From Bacteroidales bacterium (GTDB lineage: Bacteria; Bacteroidota; Bacteroidia; Bacteroidales; WCHB1-69), in NCBI GenBank assembly GCA_017549765.1, contig JAFYNM010000020.1:1-54676 (forward strand): a stretch of 54,676 bases of DNA, read 5' to 3'. Shown here one piece after another: positions 34,317 to 42,707 of the stretch. The notes under the pieces are model-generated. The model was not told the origin of the DNA. It saw only the letters and a program-made list of their open reading frames with translations, and did no database searches. The translations under genes were made by a program, and so were the position numbers. Each line of letters begins with the position of its first letter. The first letter of the stretch is position 1.

Positions 34317-34907
34317 TTATGCACTCTCCAAACTGCTGATGACAAACTCCATCAGCTCCATACCCCGCTCGTTCAAAGCCGGCGTCAATAAGTATCGTAT
34401 CATATCCCCGTCAAGATCCCGGCGAAGAACATAGTGGAAGACGTTGAAGAGGAAAAAGGAGGCATAGGTGGTGCCGTTAAGCGTCTCCCGAATCTGATAA
34501 TGCTGCTTCCCCTCCTGTAGCACATCCATGATAATCTTGGCAAAGGGTGCCTTCACATCCATCATCAGATCGCGCTCCGCCGCAAAAGCGTAAAAGGGTG
34601 TATCCTCCCCGGCAATCTGCTGTATTTCGCTGATAAAGACAACCAAAGCTTCCACGACATTGTTGCAGTCCGTCTGTCTGCCGCGTATCTGTTCCGCGAG
34701 GTTGCGCATCCACAAGTCGAAGGAGAGCTTGATGGAGTTCTCCTTCGAGAGGTATCGGTTGAAGAAGGTCTTTTTGGAGATGCCCATCCGTGCGGCGATG
34801 AATTCCGTGCTATGGTCAAAACCGTAGGCCATATAAAACCGATAGACATCTTCTATCTTTCTTTGATAAAGGGTTTTATCTTTCTTGACAAGACCTTTCA
34901 TAATCAA
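34317..34907 (-). CDS. TetR/AcrR-type transcriptional regulator
   Basis: A 196-residue protein. The N-terminal ~60 residues form a TetR-type helix-turn-helix: KIEDVYRFYMAYGFDHSTEF, then FIAARMGISKKTFFNRYLSK. The rest is all-helical and divergent, as usual for TetR ligand-binding and dimerisation domains, with no visible clue to the ligand. The start may be MIMKGL or the third codon. It lies 11 nt after the DoxX/thioredoxin-like gene, so both are probably co-transcribed. It precedes the NfnSL-like gene, whose promoter carries an inverted repeat; control of that promoter or its own operon is plausible but unproven. Confidence 0.85.
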   Translation of the reverse strand: MIMKGLVKKDKTLYQRKIEDVYRFYMAYGFDHSTEFIAARMGISKKTFFNRYLSKENSIKLSFDLWMRNLAEQIRGRQTDCNNVVEALVVFISEIQQIAGEDTPFYAFAAERDLMMDVKAPFAKIIMDVLQEGKQHYQIRETLNGTTYASFFLFNVFHYVLRRDLDGDMIRYLLTPALNERGMELMEFVISSLESA

Positions 34908-34918
34908 GGTTTCAAATG

Positions 34919-35851
34919 TTAGGGCAGGAAGGTGGTCACCTCGTGTTCTGAGAGCTGCCGCAGGTCGGCCGCCTTGACGATCTGGTGGTTATGGACAAAG
35001 AGATAGGTGGGGAAACGTCCGTTGACGACCTCCACGGCCTGGATGGGGGTCACGGTCACATAGCGGAATCGGCCGCTGCCAGTCTCTTCCTTGAATTTCT
35101 CGATGGCGGCCTCGTCTTTTCCCCAGATGGTGATAAGGACGCGGCTGTCGTCCACGCCGTTGCGCTCGCAGATGGCGCTGAGTTTCTCCATGCTGATCTT
35201 GCAGTATTTACATCCGGAAGCCACCACCCCGATGATGTAATGGCCCGTATCCAGGGTCTGGTCGGTCATCACCGAGTCTTGCATCAGTTCCTGAAAAGCC
35301 TTCTCGTTATAGGAACTTTGACTTTTCTTGAAGAAATTATAGACGCCGTCGGTGGGGAAGAGGACGAAGGTGGCGATGAAGGCGGCCAAGACCCCGACGA
35401 TGCCGACAGCCTTCCATCCTTTGAAATGCGCCGTTGTCTCCTTCCGGATCAAGAGGAGCAAGGCGATGGTGACGAGGTTCTTGACAATGGACCAGGCGGG
35501 GTTCAGTTCTATAAGATCCCCCATACAGTGACAGTTGGTGTCGTTACGGAAAAGAACAACATAGACCAGCAACAGGGTGAAGCCGACCATCATCAGCATC
35601 GTGGCCCACCAGGTGGGCTTGTACAAGATCTTGAAGATGAGGAAAAAGCCCAGGATGAGCTCTGCGGCAATGACCAGACGAGCGATGATAGTGCTGAAGA
35701 CAAAACTGAAGAGCTGAAAACTGAAGATGTAGAGTTCAAAGTGATCCAATCCCAGCAGTTTCAGGATGGCGGTGGCAATGAAGAATGCCCCGAGCAGTAT
35801 GCGGAGGATTGTCTTGAAGATGAAAACGGGTTGTCTTTCAGCGGTGTCCAT
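34919..35851 (-). CDS. DoxX/MauE-like membrane protein fused to a thioredoxin-like domain
   Basis: A 310-residue inner membrane protein. The chosen start MDTAERQPVF (35851) is downstream of the -7 element at 35893-35900; a longer frame from 35971 starts upstream of it. Residues about 10-180 hold about six helices (ILRILLGAFFIATAILKLLG, FSTIIARLVIAAELILGFF, WWATMLMMVGFTLLLVYVVL) of the DoxX/MauE type, with a NCHCMGDL motif in a loop. The C-terminal half (about 190-310) is soluble and thioredoxin-like, with VVASGCKYCKISMEKL as the CxxC motif. This layout occurs in a Bacteroidota family with proposed roles in thiol redox work at the membrane. The gene leads an operon with the TetR-type regulator. 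Confidence 0.8.
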   Translation of the reverse strand: MDTAERQPVFIFKTILRILLGAFFIATAILKLLGLDHFELYIFSFQLFSFVFSTIIARLVIAAELILGFFLIFKILYKPTWWATMLMMVGFTLLLVYVVLFRNDTNCHCMGDLIELNPAWSIVKNLVTIALLLLIRKETTAHFKGWKAVGIVGVLAAFIATFVLFPTDGVYNFFKKSQSSYNEKAFQELMQDSVMTDQTLDTGHYIIGVVASGCKYCKISMEKLSAICERNGVDDSRVLITIWGKDEAAIEKFKEETGSGRFRYVTVTPIQAVEVVNGRFPTYLFVHNHQIVKAADLRQLSEHEVTTFLP

Positions 35852-35892
35852 AATTACATTATAAATATCTTTCGGTAGAAAAAACGGGAGCG

Positions 35893-35900
35893 CAAAAATA
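35893..35900 (-). promoter_or_regulatory. Bacteroidota -7 element for the DoxX-like/TetR operon
   Basis: Minus strand TATTTTTG, TAnnTTTG match, 42 nt upstream of the start and 28 nt after the stop of the giant gene. Confidence 0.6.
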
Positions 35901-35927
35901 CATAAAAATGTGTCTGTTGTGCCAATC

Positions 35928-38900
35928 TTACAATATGGTGATAGTCCCTTTGAACAGGAGAGGTCTTCCATTCGGATTGGTGCACCGGATGATGTAGCTG
36001 TAGATGTTGTCGCGCATGAGTTTGCCGTTCACCGTTCCATCCCATCGGAACTGTTTGTCGCGGGACTGGTAGATGAGGCTGCCCCAGCGGTTGTAGATGA
36101 GGATTTCAAAGTCGTCGATCTGGTTGTGATATCTCTCGGGGAGGAAGAACTCGTCGTTCAGGCCGTCGCCATTGCCGGGGGTGATGGTGTTGGGAAGGTA
36201 GAGAATCAGTTCGCAATCCTTCAACTGATAGGAGGTGGAGTTGACGCAACTATTCTGGGAGACTGTCACGCTGTAAGTGCCCGACTCTGTGACGGTGATT
36301 TCAGGACTGGTCTCGCCAGTGCTCCAGAGATAATTTTCCATCTCGGTGTTCACATACAGGATGGCCGTATGGTCCTCGCAGTAATACTCTGTCAGGGGCA
36401 CGATGCGGAGCGATGTGTCGATGATGGAGAGTCGGAGTTCCACAATGCTGTCGCATCCTTTTTCGGTCTGCAGGTTGAGATTCCGTTGCAACAGGTCTTG
36501 CCCGACAGTCTCTAAAGGAGAGATGCTGAAGCCATGGTTTAGATATCCTTCACCTTCGCAGATCTCGTCTTCAAAATGGAGATTGTATTGGGGGTTGACG
36601 ATCAGGATGAGCACGATCAGGCTGTCGCAGTGGCCGGTGGAGAACAGCTGTTCGAAGCGGTGTTCGCCGGGTTGGCTGAGCACCTCGGCGGGGATGTCGA
36701 ATCCCTGGATCTGGCAGGGGACATTCTGGCAGGTCTCCACGGTGATGGTGTCGTTGTAGTAGGACCACACATAGACGTTGACGGTGTTGCTATAGACGGT
36801 GCCACAGGCTTGGCTGATCCAGGCGCGTCTGAGGGAGAGGTTGTCGGAGGCCACATCGGGGTAGATATAGTCTTGGCCGTCGTTGCTCCCGGGGGCGGGG
36901 GCCCAGGTGGTGCCGTCGGTGGAGATCTGCCATTGATAGGCACTCTGATCCCCTCCGGAGGCGGCATTGCCGGTGAATGGCTCCAGGGTTCCGGAGCCAC
37001 AGAGATTCTGGTCGTCGGCGATGGTGCCGGGTGTCAGCTCGCCACTCAGGGTGTTGAGGGTCACGGAGGCTGTGGCCGCGCATCCTAACGGGTCGGTGAC
37101 GGTGAAGAGATAGGTGCCGGCGGGCTGGCTGGACAGCGTGGTGCTGGAGGAGAGCGTCGCGCCCGCCGCATTGGTCCACTGGTAGGTCAGCGGAGACTGT
37201 CCGCCGGTGACCACTGCTACCGCTCCGCCCGTGGAGTCCCCATGACAGAGCACATGGGTGGTCTCTCCTATCGAGGTCGTCATCTGGTCTGCCGACAAGT
37301 GGAGGTGCACGGTGCTGTCAGCCCCATGCAGGGTGTTCAGGGAATAGGTGTGCTGCCCGGCGGCCGTGAAGGTGTGGCCGCGCCATGTGTAGGGCAACTC
37401 CGTGGCACAAACAGTCGTGTCGAAAGTGGCAGAAGTGTTCAGATATACCGTCAGGTTCAAGGTGATGGTGCTGTCACAACCGGCCCCGTTGGTCAGCGGC
37501 TGTGTATAGACGCCCGTTGTCTGGTAGGAGACCCCGTTCAAGACGTAGGGCAGCTGGTTCTCCACGATGGTGGCCGTGATGACTGTGTCGGTGCTGGGCA
37601 GTGTCGATACGGTCATGGTCACCACACTATCGACTCCGTTGGCGGCCGTCAAGGTGCTGTTCTGGGTGCCGGCGGCCGTGAAGAGCTTCCCGTTCCACGT
37701 GAGCGGATACTGGCTGGCACAGACAGCACTGTCCACCGCCGTGTGCACATTGTGGAGCACATTCAGATGCACCGTCAGGGTGCTGTCACAACCGTGGGCG
37801 TTGTTCAGGTGCTGGACATAGGTGCCGGTATCCGTCATGCTCTGGCCGTTCATCACCAAGGGCAAGGCATTCTCCAGCACGGTGGTGTCGATGGTGAGGG
37901 CGGTCTGTACATGCACTGGCAAGGTGATGATGGTGTCATAGGTGCATCCATAATCGTCGAAGAAATGGACGACATAGCTGGCCAGCGTGTCGTGTGCCAG
38001 GGTGCTGGGAGGGGTGATGGTGAAGGTGGTGTCGGTCGCAGGCTGCACCCAGGGACCGTCCACCGTCGCAGAGGTCACGGGGTTGCTGCTGACAGGCAAC
38101 AGGGAGGGATCCAGGGCCAACTCCCAGCCGAAGATATAGCCGTTGTCGCCACTCCAAGCATCCACCACCTCTATGTACCAAGAGCCGTTGAGCGGACAGC
38201 CTATCAGGTTGGAGAACGACTGGTCGGGATGGTAGAAATGGGTGCCCGCGGCCACGTTGGAGGAATCGACCCTGTCGTTGTGCGCGTTGGCCGACCGGTA
38301 GATCAGGCTCCCCGCACCTGGGGCATAGGAATAGCCCTCTGTCGAGTTGTTCGACCAGCAGTAGTTCCATCCCGTGCCAGGCTGGTTCCCACTGGCATTA
38401 GGATTACAATCGTCCCACAGACTCTCATAGTCGTATGCATTGCCTAAGAAAGTCCACCTGTTCATGTTGGAGCCACTCTGCCAACCAATGGCACCTGAGG
38501 GTACCACCTGGTTACAGTTGGAGGTTCCGCTTCCGCCATACTTGAGGATGTGAGCCTTCTGGCCGTTGGGACAGGTGATGTTGATATAGAGATCGCCGAT
38601 ATAGGAGTGCTCCATGTTGAGACGTACGAATAAGATATCGTTCACACTCTGGATGGAGGCATTGGGTGCGAAGTCGGTGAAGGTCAGCGGTGAACGGTAG
38701 GAACAGCCGTAGGGTGGACAGGAGACACCGTCGGGCAGGAAGATGGTTTCCGCCAACGCCAGGGAGGACACGCCATGGGCCAGCTGCACGGTGGCGGTAT
38801 TACTATAGCCGATGGTCATGGAATAGTTGTTTCCCGCACACATCTCAAAGGCGTTGACGGCCGCCACCCCGTCGATGTCCGAGGAGGCGATGGTGTGGCT

Positions 38901-41900
38901 CGCCTCGGCGGAACACCCGTTGCTGTCGGTCACAGTCACCGAATAGGTCCCCGGCTGCGAGACGGTCACCGTCTGGCTGGTGGCACCGGTGCTCCAATGG
39001 TAGGCGGCGGCGCTGTCGGCTGTCAGCACGACATTGTTCTGGGGGCATATAAAGGAGGAGCCCGTGATGGCTGTGGTCATCGCGGGCCACACCGTGACGG
39101 TCATCACCACCGTGCTGTCGGCGCCGCTGGCCGCGGCGAGCACGGCACTCTGCGTGCCCGCCGCCGTGAAGGTCTTGCCGTTCCAGGTGAAAGGAAGCTG
39201 TTCCGGACATATCACGCTGTCAACGGCGGTCTCCACGTTGTAAAAGACGGTCAGATACAGCGTGACGGTGCGCACGCACCCCTCGGGCGTGGTCACATGA
39301 TGGACGAAGCAGCCCGCCGAGTCGCACACAATACCGCTGATGGTCACGGGCAGCTCGTTCTCCAGGACGGTGGCCCAGAGGGTCGTGTCCACGGCGAAAC
39401 CGATCGTCACCGACACGGCCACGATGCTGTCGGCGCCGGGGGCCACGGGATAGACGGTGGTCTGGCTGCCGCTCTCCGTGAAGGTGGCCCCGTGCCACGT
39501 CAAGGGCGTGGCGGCGTTGCAGAATAGGGTGTCGTATTGATAGAGGACGGACAGATGCAGGGTGACGGTGCTGTCGGCGCCGTACTGGCTCGTCAGGTGG
39601 GCGGTCTGCACACAGGGCGACACCAGCGGGGTGCCCTGCCACATATAGGGCAGCTGCGAGGCCTCCACGGTGTCGTAGAGGTCGAGTTGGTAGGGGATGA
39701 AGAAATGAGCCGTGACGGTCGTCTCCGCAACGCATCCATTACTGTCGGTGAGCGTCACGGTATAGGACGCGGCGGTGTCGTGGGTGAGGGTGCCCGGCGG
39801 CGACACGACGAGCAGGGTGTCGTGCCATAGGCCGGCCCACGGCCCCGACACGGCGAAGCTGTAGCCGGAGGCATGGCCAGAAGAGGTCCCGATAGCGACG
39901 GTGTCGCCGGTGCCGGCGGCGAGGTTGCCCAAGGACACGACGGGCGTGGGTGTGTCATAGGTCTGGAGGTGCAGCATCTGGACGCCCGTGCAGCCGCCGG
40001 ACTCGGTGTAGGTGTGTGTCTGGGTGCCCGGCCCTGTGAAAAGGACGCCCCGCCATGACATGGGCAGCTGGCTGGCGCAGACCACTGTGTCGGCAAAGAG
40101 CGTGTCGGGGCTCTCAGTCACATGCAGCACCAGCGTCTCCACGCTGTCGCACTGGTGGGCGGTGGTGAACGACAGCACCACGCTGTCCTCCCCGGTGAAC
40201 CAGCGCCCCCGCCACAAGAGCGGCAGGTCGGCGGAACAGACGGTCGTGTCATGCTGCGCAGAATGGCTGTCGAAGATGGTGATGTGGGCGAAGATGATGC
40301 TGTCGCAGCCGTTGGAACCCTCGACAATCAGGTTGGTGGTGGCGCTCTGGGTAAAGGTCTGGCCGTTCCACTCCAATGGCCCGCAGGAGGCGGTGTCCAC
40401 ATTGGACATGCTGATGTTGAGACGGTCCACCGTCAGCACCAGCACACTGTCGCACAGGTCGCTGTTCTGCAAGGTCAGCGACTTGGTGCCGGCGTTCACA
40501 AAGGTCAGCCCGTGCCAGACAAACGGGAAGGAGCTGTTGCAGACACTCGTGTCCAGATAGGTCGTGTCGGACTGATAGACCGTCACACCGACATGGTGGA
40601 TGTACGGGCAGCCGTCCCCGTTGGTGAGCTGCTGCTCATAGAGGCCCGACGCGGTATAGACCGTCCCGTGGAAGTCGAGCAGGTCGCAGACCGTCGTGTC
40701 GGTCCACCGGGCGGTGGTGTCTCCCACCGTCACGGTCATGACCACCAGGCTGTCGCACTGGTGCGACGTCAACAGCTGCGCCGTCTGCTGGCCGGGACCC
40801 GTGAAGGTCTTCCCGTTCCAGATGAGCGGCAGGCTCGCGGGACAGACGAGGCTGTCCGCTTCCGTCATTTCCGAATAGAAAACCGACAGCTCCACGGTCA
40901 CCAGGCTGTCGCACCCGTTCTCCGCCGTGAAGGTCTGCTCGTAGGTGCCCGACTCGTCATACTCCACCCCGTTCCAGACAAACAGCTCGCAGACGGAGGT
41001 GTCTATGAGCGTGGCCGGCACGGGGAGGACGTTGAGCGTCATCACCACCAGACTGTCGTAGTAGGGCGTCGGGTGGAGCGTGGCGGTCTGGGTGCCCGCC
41101 TCGGCGAACAGCAGCCCGTTCCACACCAGGGGCAGCGCGCCGGCACAGACGGTGCTGTCCACATACGTCGGGTCGGGCTGCAGGATGACCAGCGTCAGGA
41201 CGACAACGCTGTCGCAACCGTTCTGGGCGGTATGGTGGATGGCATGGCTGCCGGAGGTGTTCCACACGGAATCCCCGTATTGGTAATAGCCGTAGGCGGT
41301 GACGGTTTGGTAGGTATAGACCGGCGGGATAACCGTCAGTGTCAGCCGTTCTATGCTGTCACAGCCCTGCGAGTTGATGGCGTAGAAGGTATAGACGCCC
41401 TCCTGGTCCAGGGTGATGTTGTGCCACGTGGCGGGCAGCTCCGACTCACAGACGGTCTGTGTGTAATAGGTGACCTCCGCATCCCTGACGGTCAAATCCA
41501 GGATAAGCGTGCTGTCGCAGCCATGCTGGTTCTGCAAGATATGGGTGTAGATGCCCGAATACGGGTAGGTCTGGCCGAACCACTGGTATCCGTCGCAGGT
41601 GTCCACAGCCAGGTAGGTGGTGTCGCCCGTATGGATGGTCAGATGCAGCACCGCCACGCTGTCGCAGCCCGACTGGCTGGAGAAGCGCTGGGTGTAGGTG
41701 CCGTCTTGGTAGTAGGTCTGGCCGTGCCAGTTGTACGGACCGCAGCTGCTGACGTCCAATACCGTGGTGTCCATCGGTAAGACTGTCAAAATCAGCGTGA
41801 CGAAAGAGGAACAGCCGTTGAGCATCACCGTGCGGGTGCGGAGGATGTTGCCCGGCACGCTTGTCTCGTCTGCCGTCAAGGAAAACCCGTTGGCTTCATA

Positions 41901-42695
41901 GGGCTCGCCTTGGCAGATCTGTTCATAGATGTTCTGCGGCATACTCTGGGCTACAAGGATCGTCTGCGATTCACTGTTCTGGCAGCCGATCTCGTTGGTG
42001 ACCGTTACAGTGTAGGTTGTTGTCTGGGACGGCGTGACTTGGATATAGGGGGTGGTGTCTCCCGTGTTCCAGAGGTAGGTCAGAGAGGTGTCGTACTCTG
42101 CTGGCGGAATCGTGAAACTGCGAATGGCACGCACTTGTTGGAAAGATTGACGAGGCATATCCTGAGGCCTTCCGTACACGCTCATCCATGCATGATTATT
42201 ATTTTGGAGTGTACTACTCCAATATTGGCCTGCGGGCAACGAACCTCCCGCCGCAATTATTTCTTGTTCTATAAAAGGACGACTGGCAAACAACTTAAGC
42301 AATTGTCCGATGGCAGGAAGATACCAACCGTTCTGAAAATCCACCACTGTGGCAGCAATAGAGTTTTGAGTGGATAAGGAGGACCGAATAATCTGGGTAT
42401 TGGTATATCCTGCCGTATCTGCATCCACCAGTTGATATGCATCCAGACACCACTCATCACACTGATCCAGAAAATGGTTTAGTCCCGGAATTATCGTAGT
42501 GTTTTGACTCCATCTGCAACTCGAAGATGCATCTTGTAAAGCTACCACCCAACCTCCACTTCCATCCGGGTGAAGGTAAAAAATGATTCCTTGACTCCCA
42601 TCCGGTGCTGTATATAAGTCCCCAATCCGGTAGTGTTGTCCCCAAAGACTTCCTGCCAGAAAGAAAAAAGTTATATATGCAATTATTCGTTTCAT
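35928..42695 (-). CDS. Giant repeat-rich T9SS type B secreted protein
   Basis: A 2,255-residue protein with signal peptide MKRIIAYITFFFLAGSLWGQ. Residues about 22-195 are a FISUMP/DUF1566-like domain (GWYLPAIGQLLKLF, then QYWSSTLQNN). After an Ig-like module (about 205-250) come more than 20 repeats of ~50-75 residues (about 260-1230, 1600-1820 and 1985-2110), each with a VC...LP..WNG..FT..G core and a closing GCDS-type motif; in some copies the Cys is Ala, Val or Tyr (GADS, GVDS, YYDS). A proprotein-convertase P-domain-like segment lies at about 1335-1535 (MEHSYIGDLYINITCPNGQK, then GSWYIEVVDAWSGDNGYIFG), a SprB-like repeat at about 1820-1890, and a T9SS type B sorting domain at about 2165-2255 (NTITPGNGDGLNDEF, IYNRWGSLIYQS). 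It starts 12 nt after the 775-residue gene, so the two form an operon. Target unknown. Confidence 0.92.
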   Translation of the reverse strand: MKRIIAYITFFFLAGSLWGQHYRIGDLYTAPDGSQGIIFYLHPDGSGGWVVALQDASSSCRWSQNTTIIPGLNHFLDQCDEWCLDAYQLVDADTAGYTNTQIIRSSLSTQNSIAATVVDFQNGWYLPAIGQLLKLFASRPFIEQEIIAAGGSLPAGQYWSSTLQNNNHAWMSVYGRPQDMPRQSFQQVRAIRSFTIPPAEYDTSLTYLWNTGDTTPYIQVTPSQTTTYTVTVTNEIGCQNSESQTILVAQSMPQNIYEQICQGEPYEANGFSLTADETSVPGNILRTRTVMLNGCSSFVTLILTVLPMDTTVLDVSSCGPYNWHGQTYYQDGTYTQRFSSQSGCDSVAVLHLTIHTGDTTYLAVDTCDGYQWFGQTYPYSGIYTHILQNQHGCDSTLILDLTVRDAEVTYYTQTVCESELPATWHNITLDQEGVYTFYAINSQGCDSIERLTLTVIPPVYTYQTVTAYGYYQYGDSVWNTSGSHAIHHTAQNGCDSVVVLTLVILQPDPTYVDSTVCAGALPLVWNGLLFAEAGTQTATLHPTPYYDSLVVMTLNVLPVPATLIDTSVCELFVWNGVEYDESGTYEQTFTAENGCDSLVTVELSVFYSEMTEADSLVCPASLPLIWNGKTFTGPGQQTAQLLTSHQCDSLVVMTVTVGDTTARWTDTTVCDLLDFHGTVYTASGLYEQQLTNGDGCPYIHHVGVTVYQSDTTYLDTSVCNSSFPFVWHGLTFVNAGTKSLTLQNSDLCDSVLVLTVDRLNISMSNVDTASCGPLEWNGQTFTQSATTNLIVEGSNGCDSIIFAHITIFDSHSAQHDTTVCSADLPLLWRGRWFTGEDSVVLSFTTAHQCDSVETLVLHVTESPDTLFADTVVCASQLPMSWRGVLFTGPGTQTHTYTESGGCTGVQMLHLQTYDTPTPVVSLGNLAAGTGDTVAIGTSSGHASGYSFAVSGPWAGLWHDTLLVVSPPGTLTHDTAASYTVTLTDSNGCVAETTVTAHFFIPYQLDLYDTVEASQLPYMWQGTPLVSPCVQTAHLTSQYGADSTVTLHLSVLYQYDTLFCNAATPLTWHGATFTESGSQTTVYPVAPGADSIVAVSVTIGFAVDTTLWATVLENELPVTISGIVCDSAGCFVHHVTTPEGCVRTVTLYLTVFYNVETAVDSVICPEQLPFTWNGKTFTAAGTQSAVLAAASGADSTVVMTVTVWPAMTTAITGSSFICPQNNVVLTADSAAAYHWSTGATSQTVTVSQPGTYSVTVTDSNGCSAEASHTIASSDIDGVAAVNAFEMCAGNNYSMTIGYSNTATVQLAHGVSSLALAETIFLPDGVSCPPYGCSYRSPLTFTDFAPNASIQSVNDILFVRLNMEHSYIGDLYINITCPNGQKAHILKYGGSGTSNCNQVVPSGAIGWQSGSNMNRWTFLGNAYDYESLWDDCNPNASGNQPGTGWNYCWSNNSTEGYSYAPGAGSLIYRSANAHNDRVDSSNVAAGTHFYHPDQSFSNLIGCPLNGSWYIEVVDAWSGDNGYIFGWELALDPSLLPVSSNPVTSATVDGPWVQPATDTTFTITPPSTLAHDTLASYVVHFFDDYGCTYDTIITLPVHVQTALTIDTTVLENALPLVMNGQSMTDTGTYVQHLNNAHGCDSTLTVHLNVLHNVHTAVDSAVCASQYPLTWNGKLFTAAGTQNSTLTAANGVDSVVTMTVSTLPSTDTVITATIVENQLPYVLNGVSYQTTGVYTQPLTNGAGCDSTITLNLTVYLNTSATFDTTVCATELPYTWRGHTFTAAGQHTYSLNTLHGADSTVHLHLSADQMTTSIGETTHVLCHGDSTGGAVAVVTGGQSPLTYQWTNAAGATLSSSTTLSSQPAGTYLFTVTDPLGCAATASVTLNTLSGELTPGTIADDQNLCGSGTLEPFTGNAASGGDQSAYQWQISTDGTTWAPAPGSNDGQDYIYPDVASDNLSLRRAWISQACGTVYSNTVNVYVWSYYNDTITVETCQNVPCQIQGFDIPAEVLSQPGEHRFEQLFSTGHCDSLIVLILIVNPQYNLHFEDEICEGEGYLNHGFSISPLETVGQDLLQRNLNLQTEKGCDSIVELRLSIIDTSLRIVPLTEYYCEDHTAILYVNTEMENYLWSTGETSPEITVTESGTYSVTVSQNSCVNSTSYQLKDCELILYLPNTITPGNGDGLNDEFFLPERYHNQIDDFEILIYNRWGSLIYQSRDKQFRWDGTVNGKLMRDNIYSYIIRCTNPNGRPLLFKGTITIL

Positions 42696-42707
42696 GTCTG
42701 AAAATCA

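Noticed and set aside
36500-41900. Regularly spaced DNA repeats that could suggest a CRISPR array
   Set aside because: Unit length and sequence vary, and all units are in frame within one protein as coding repeats ending in GCDS-type motifs.
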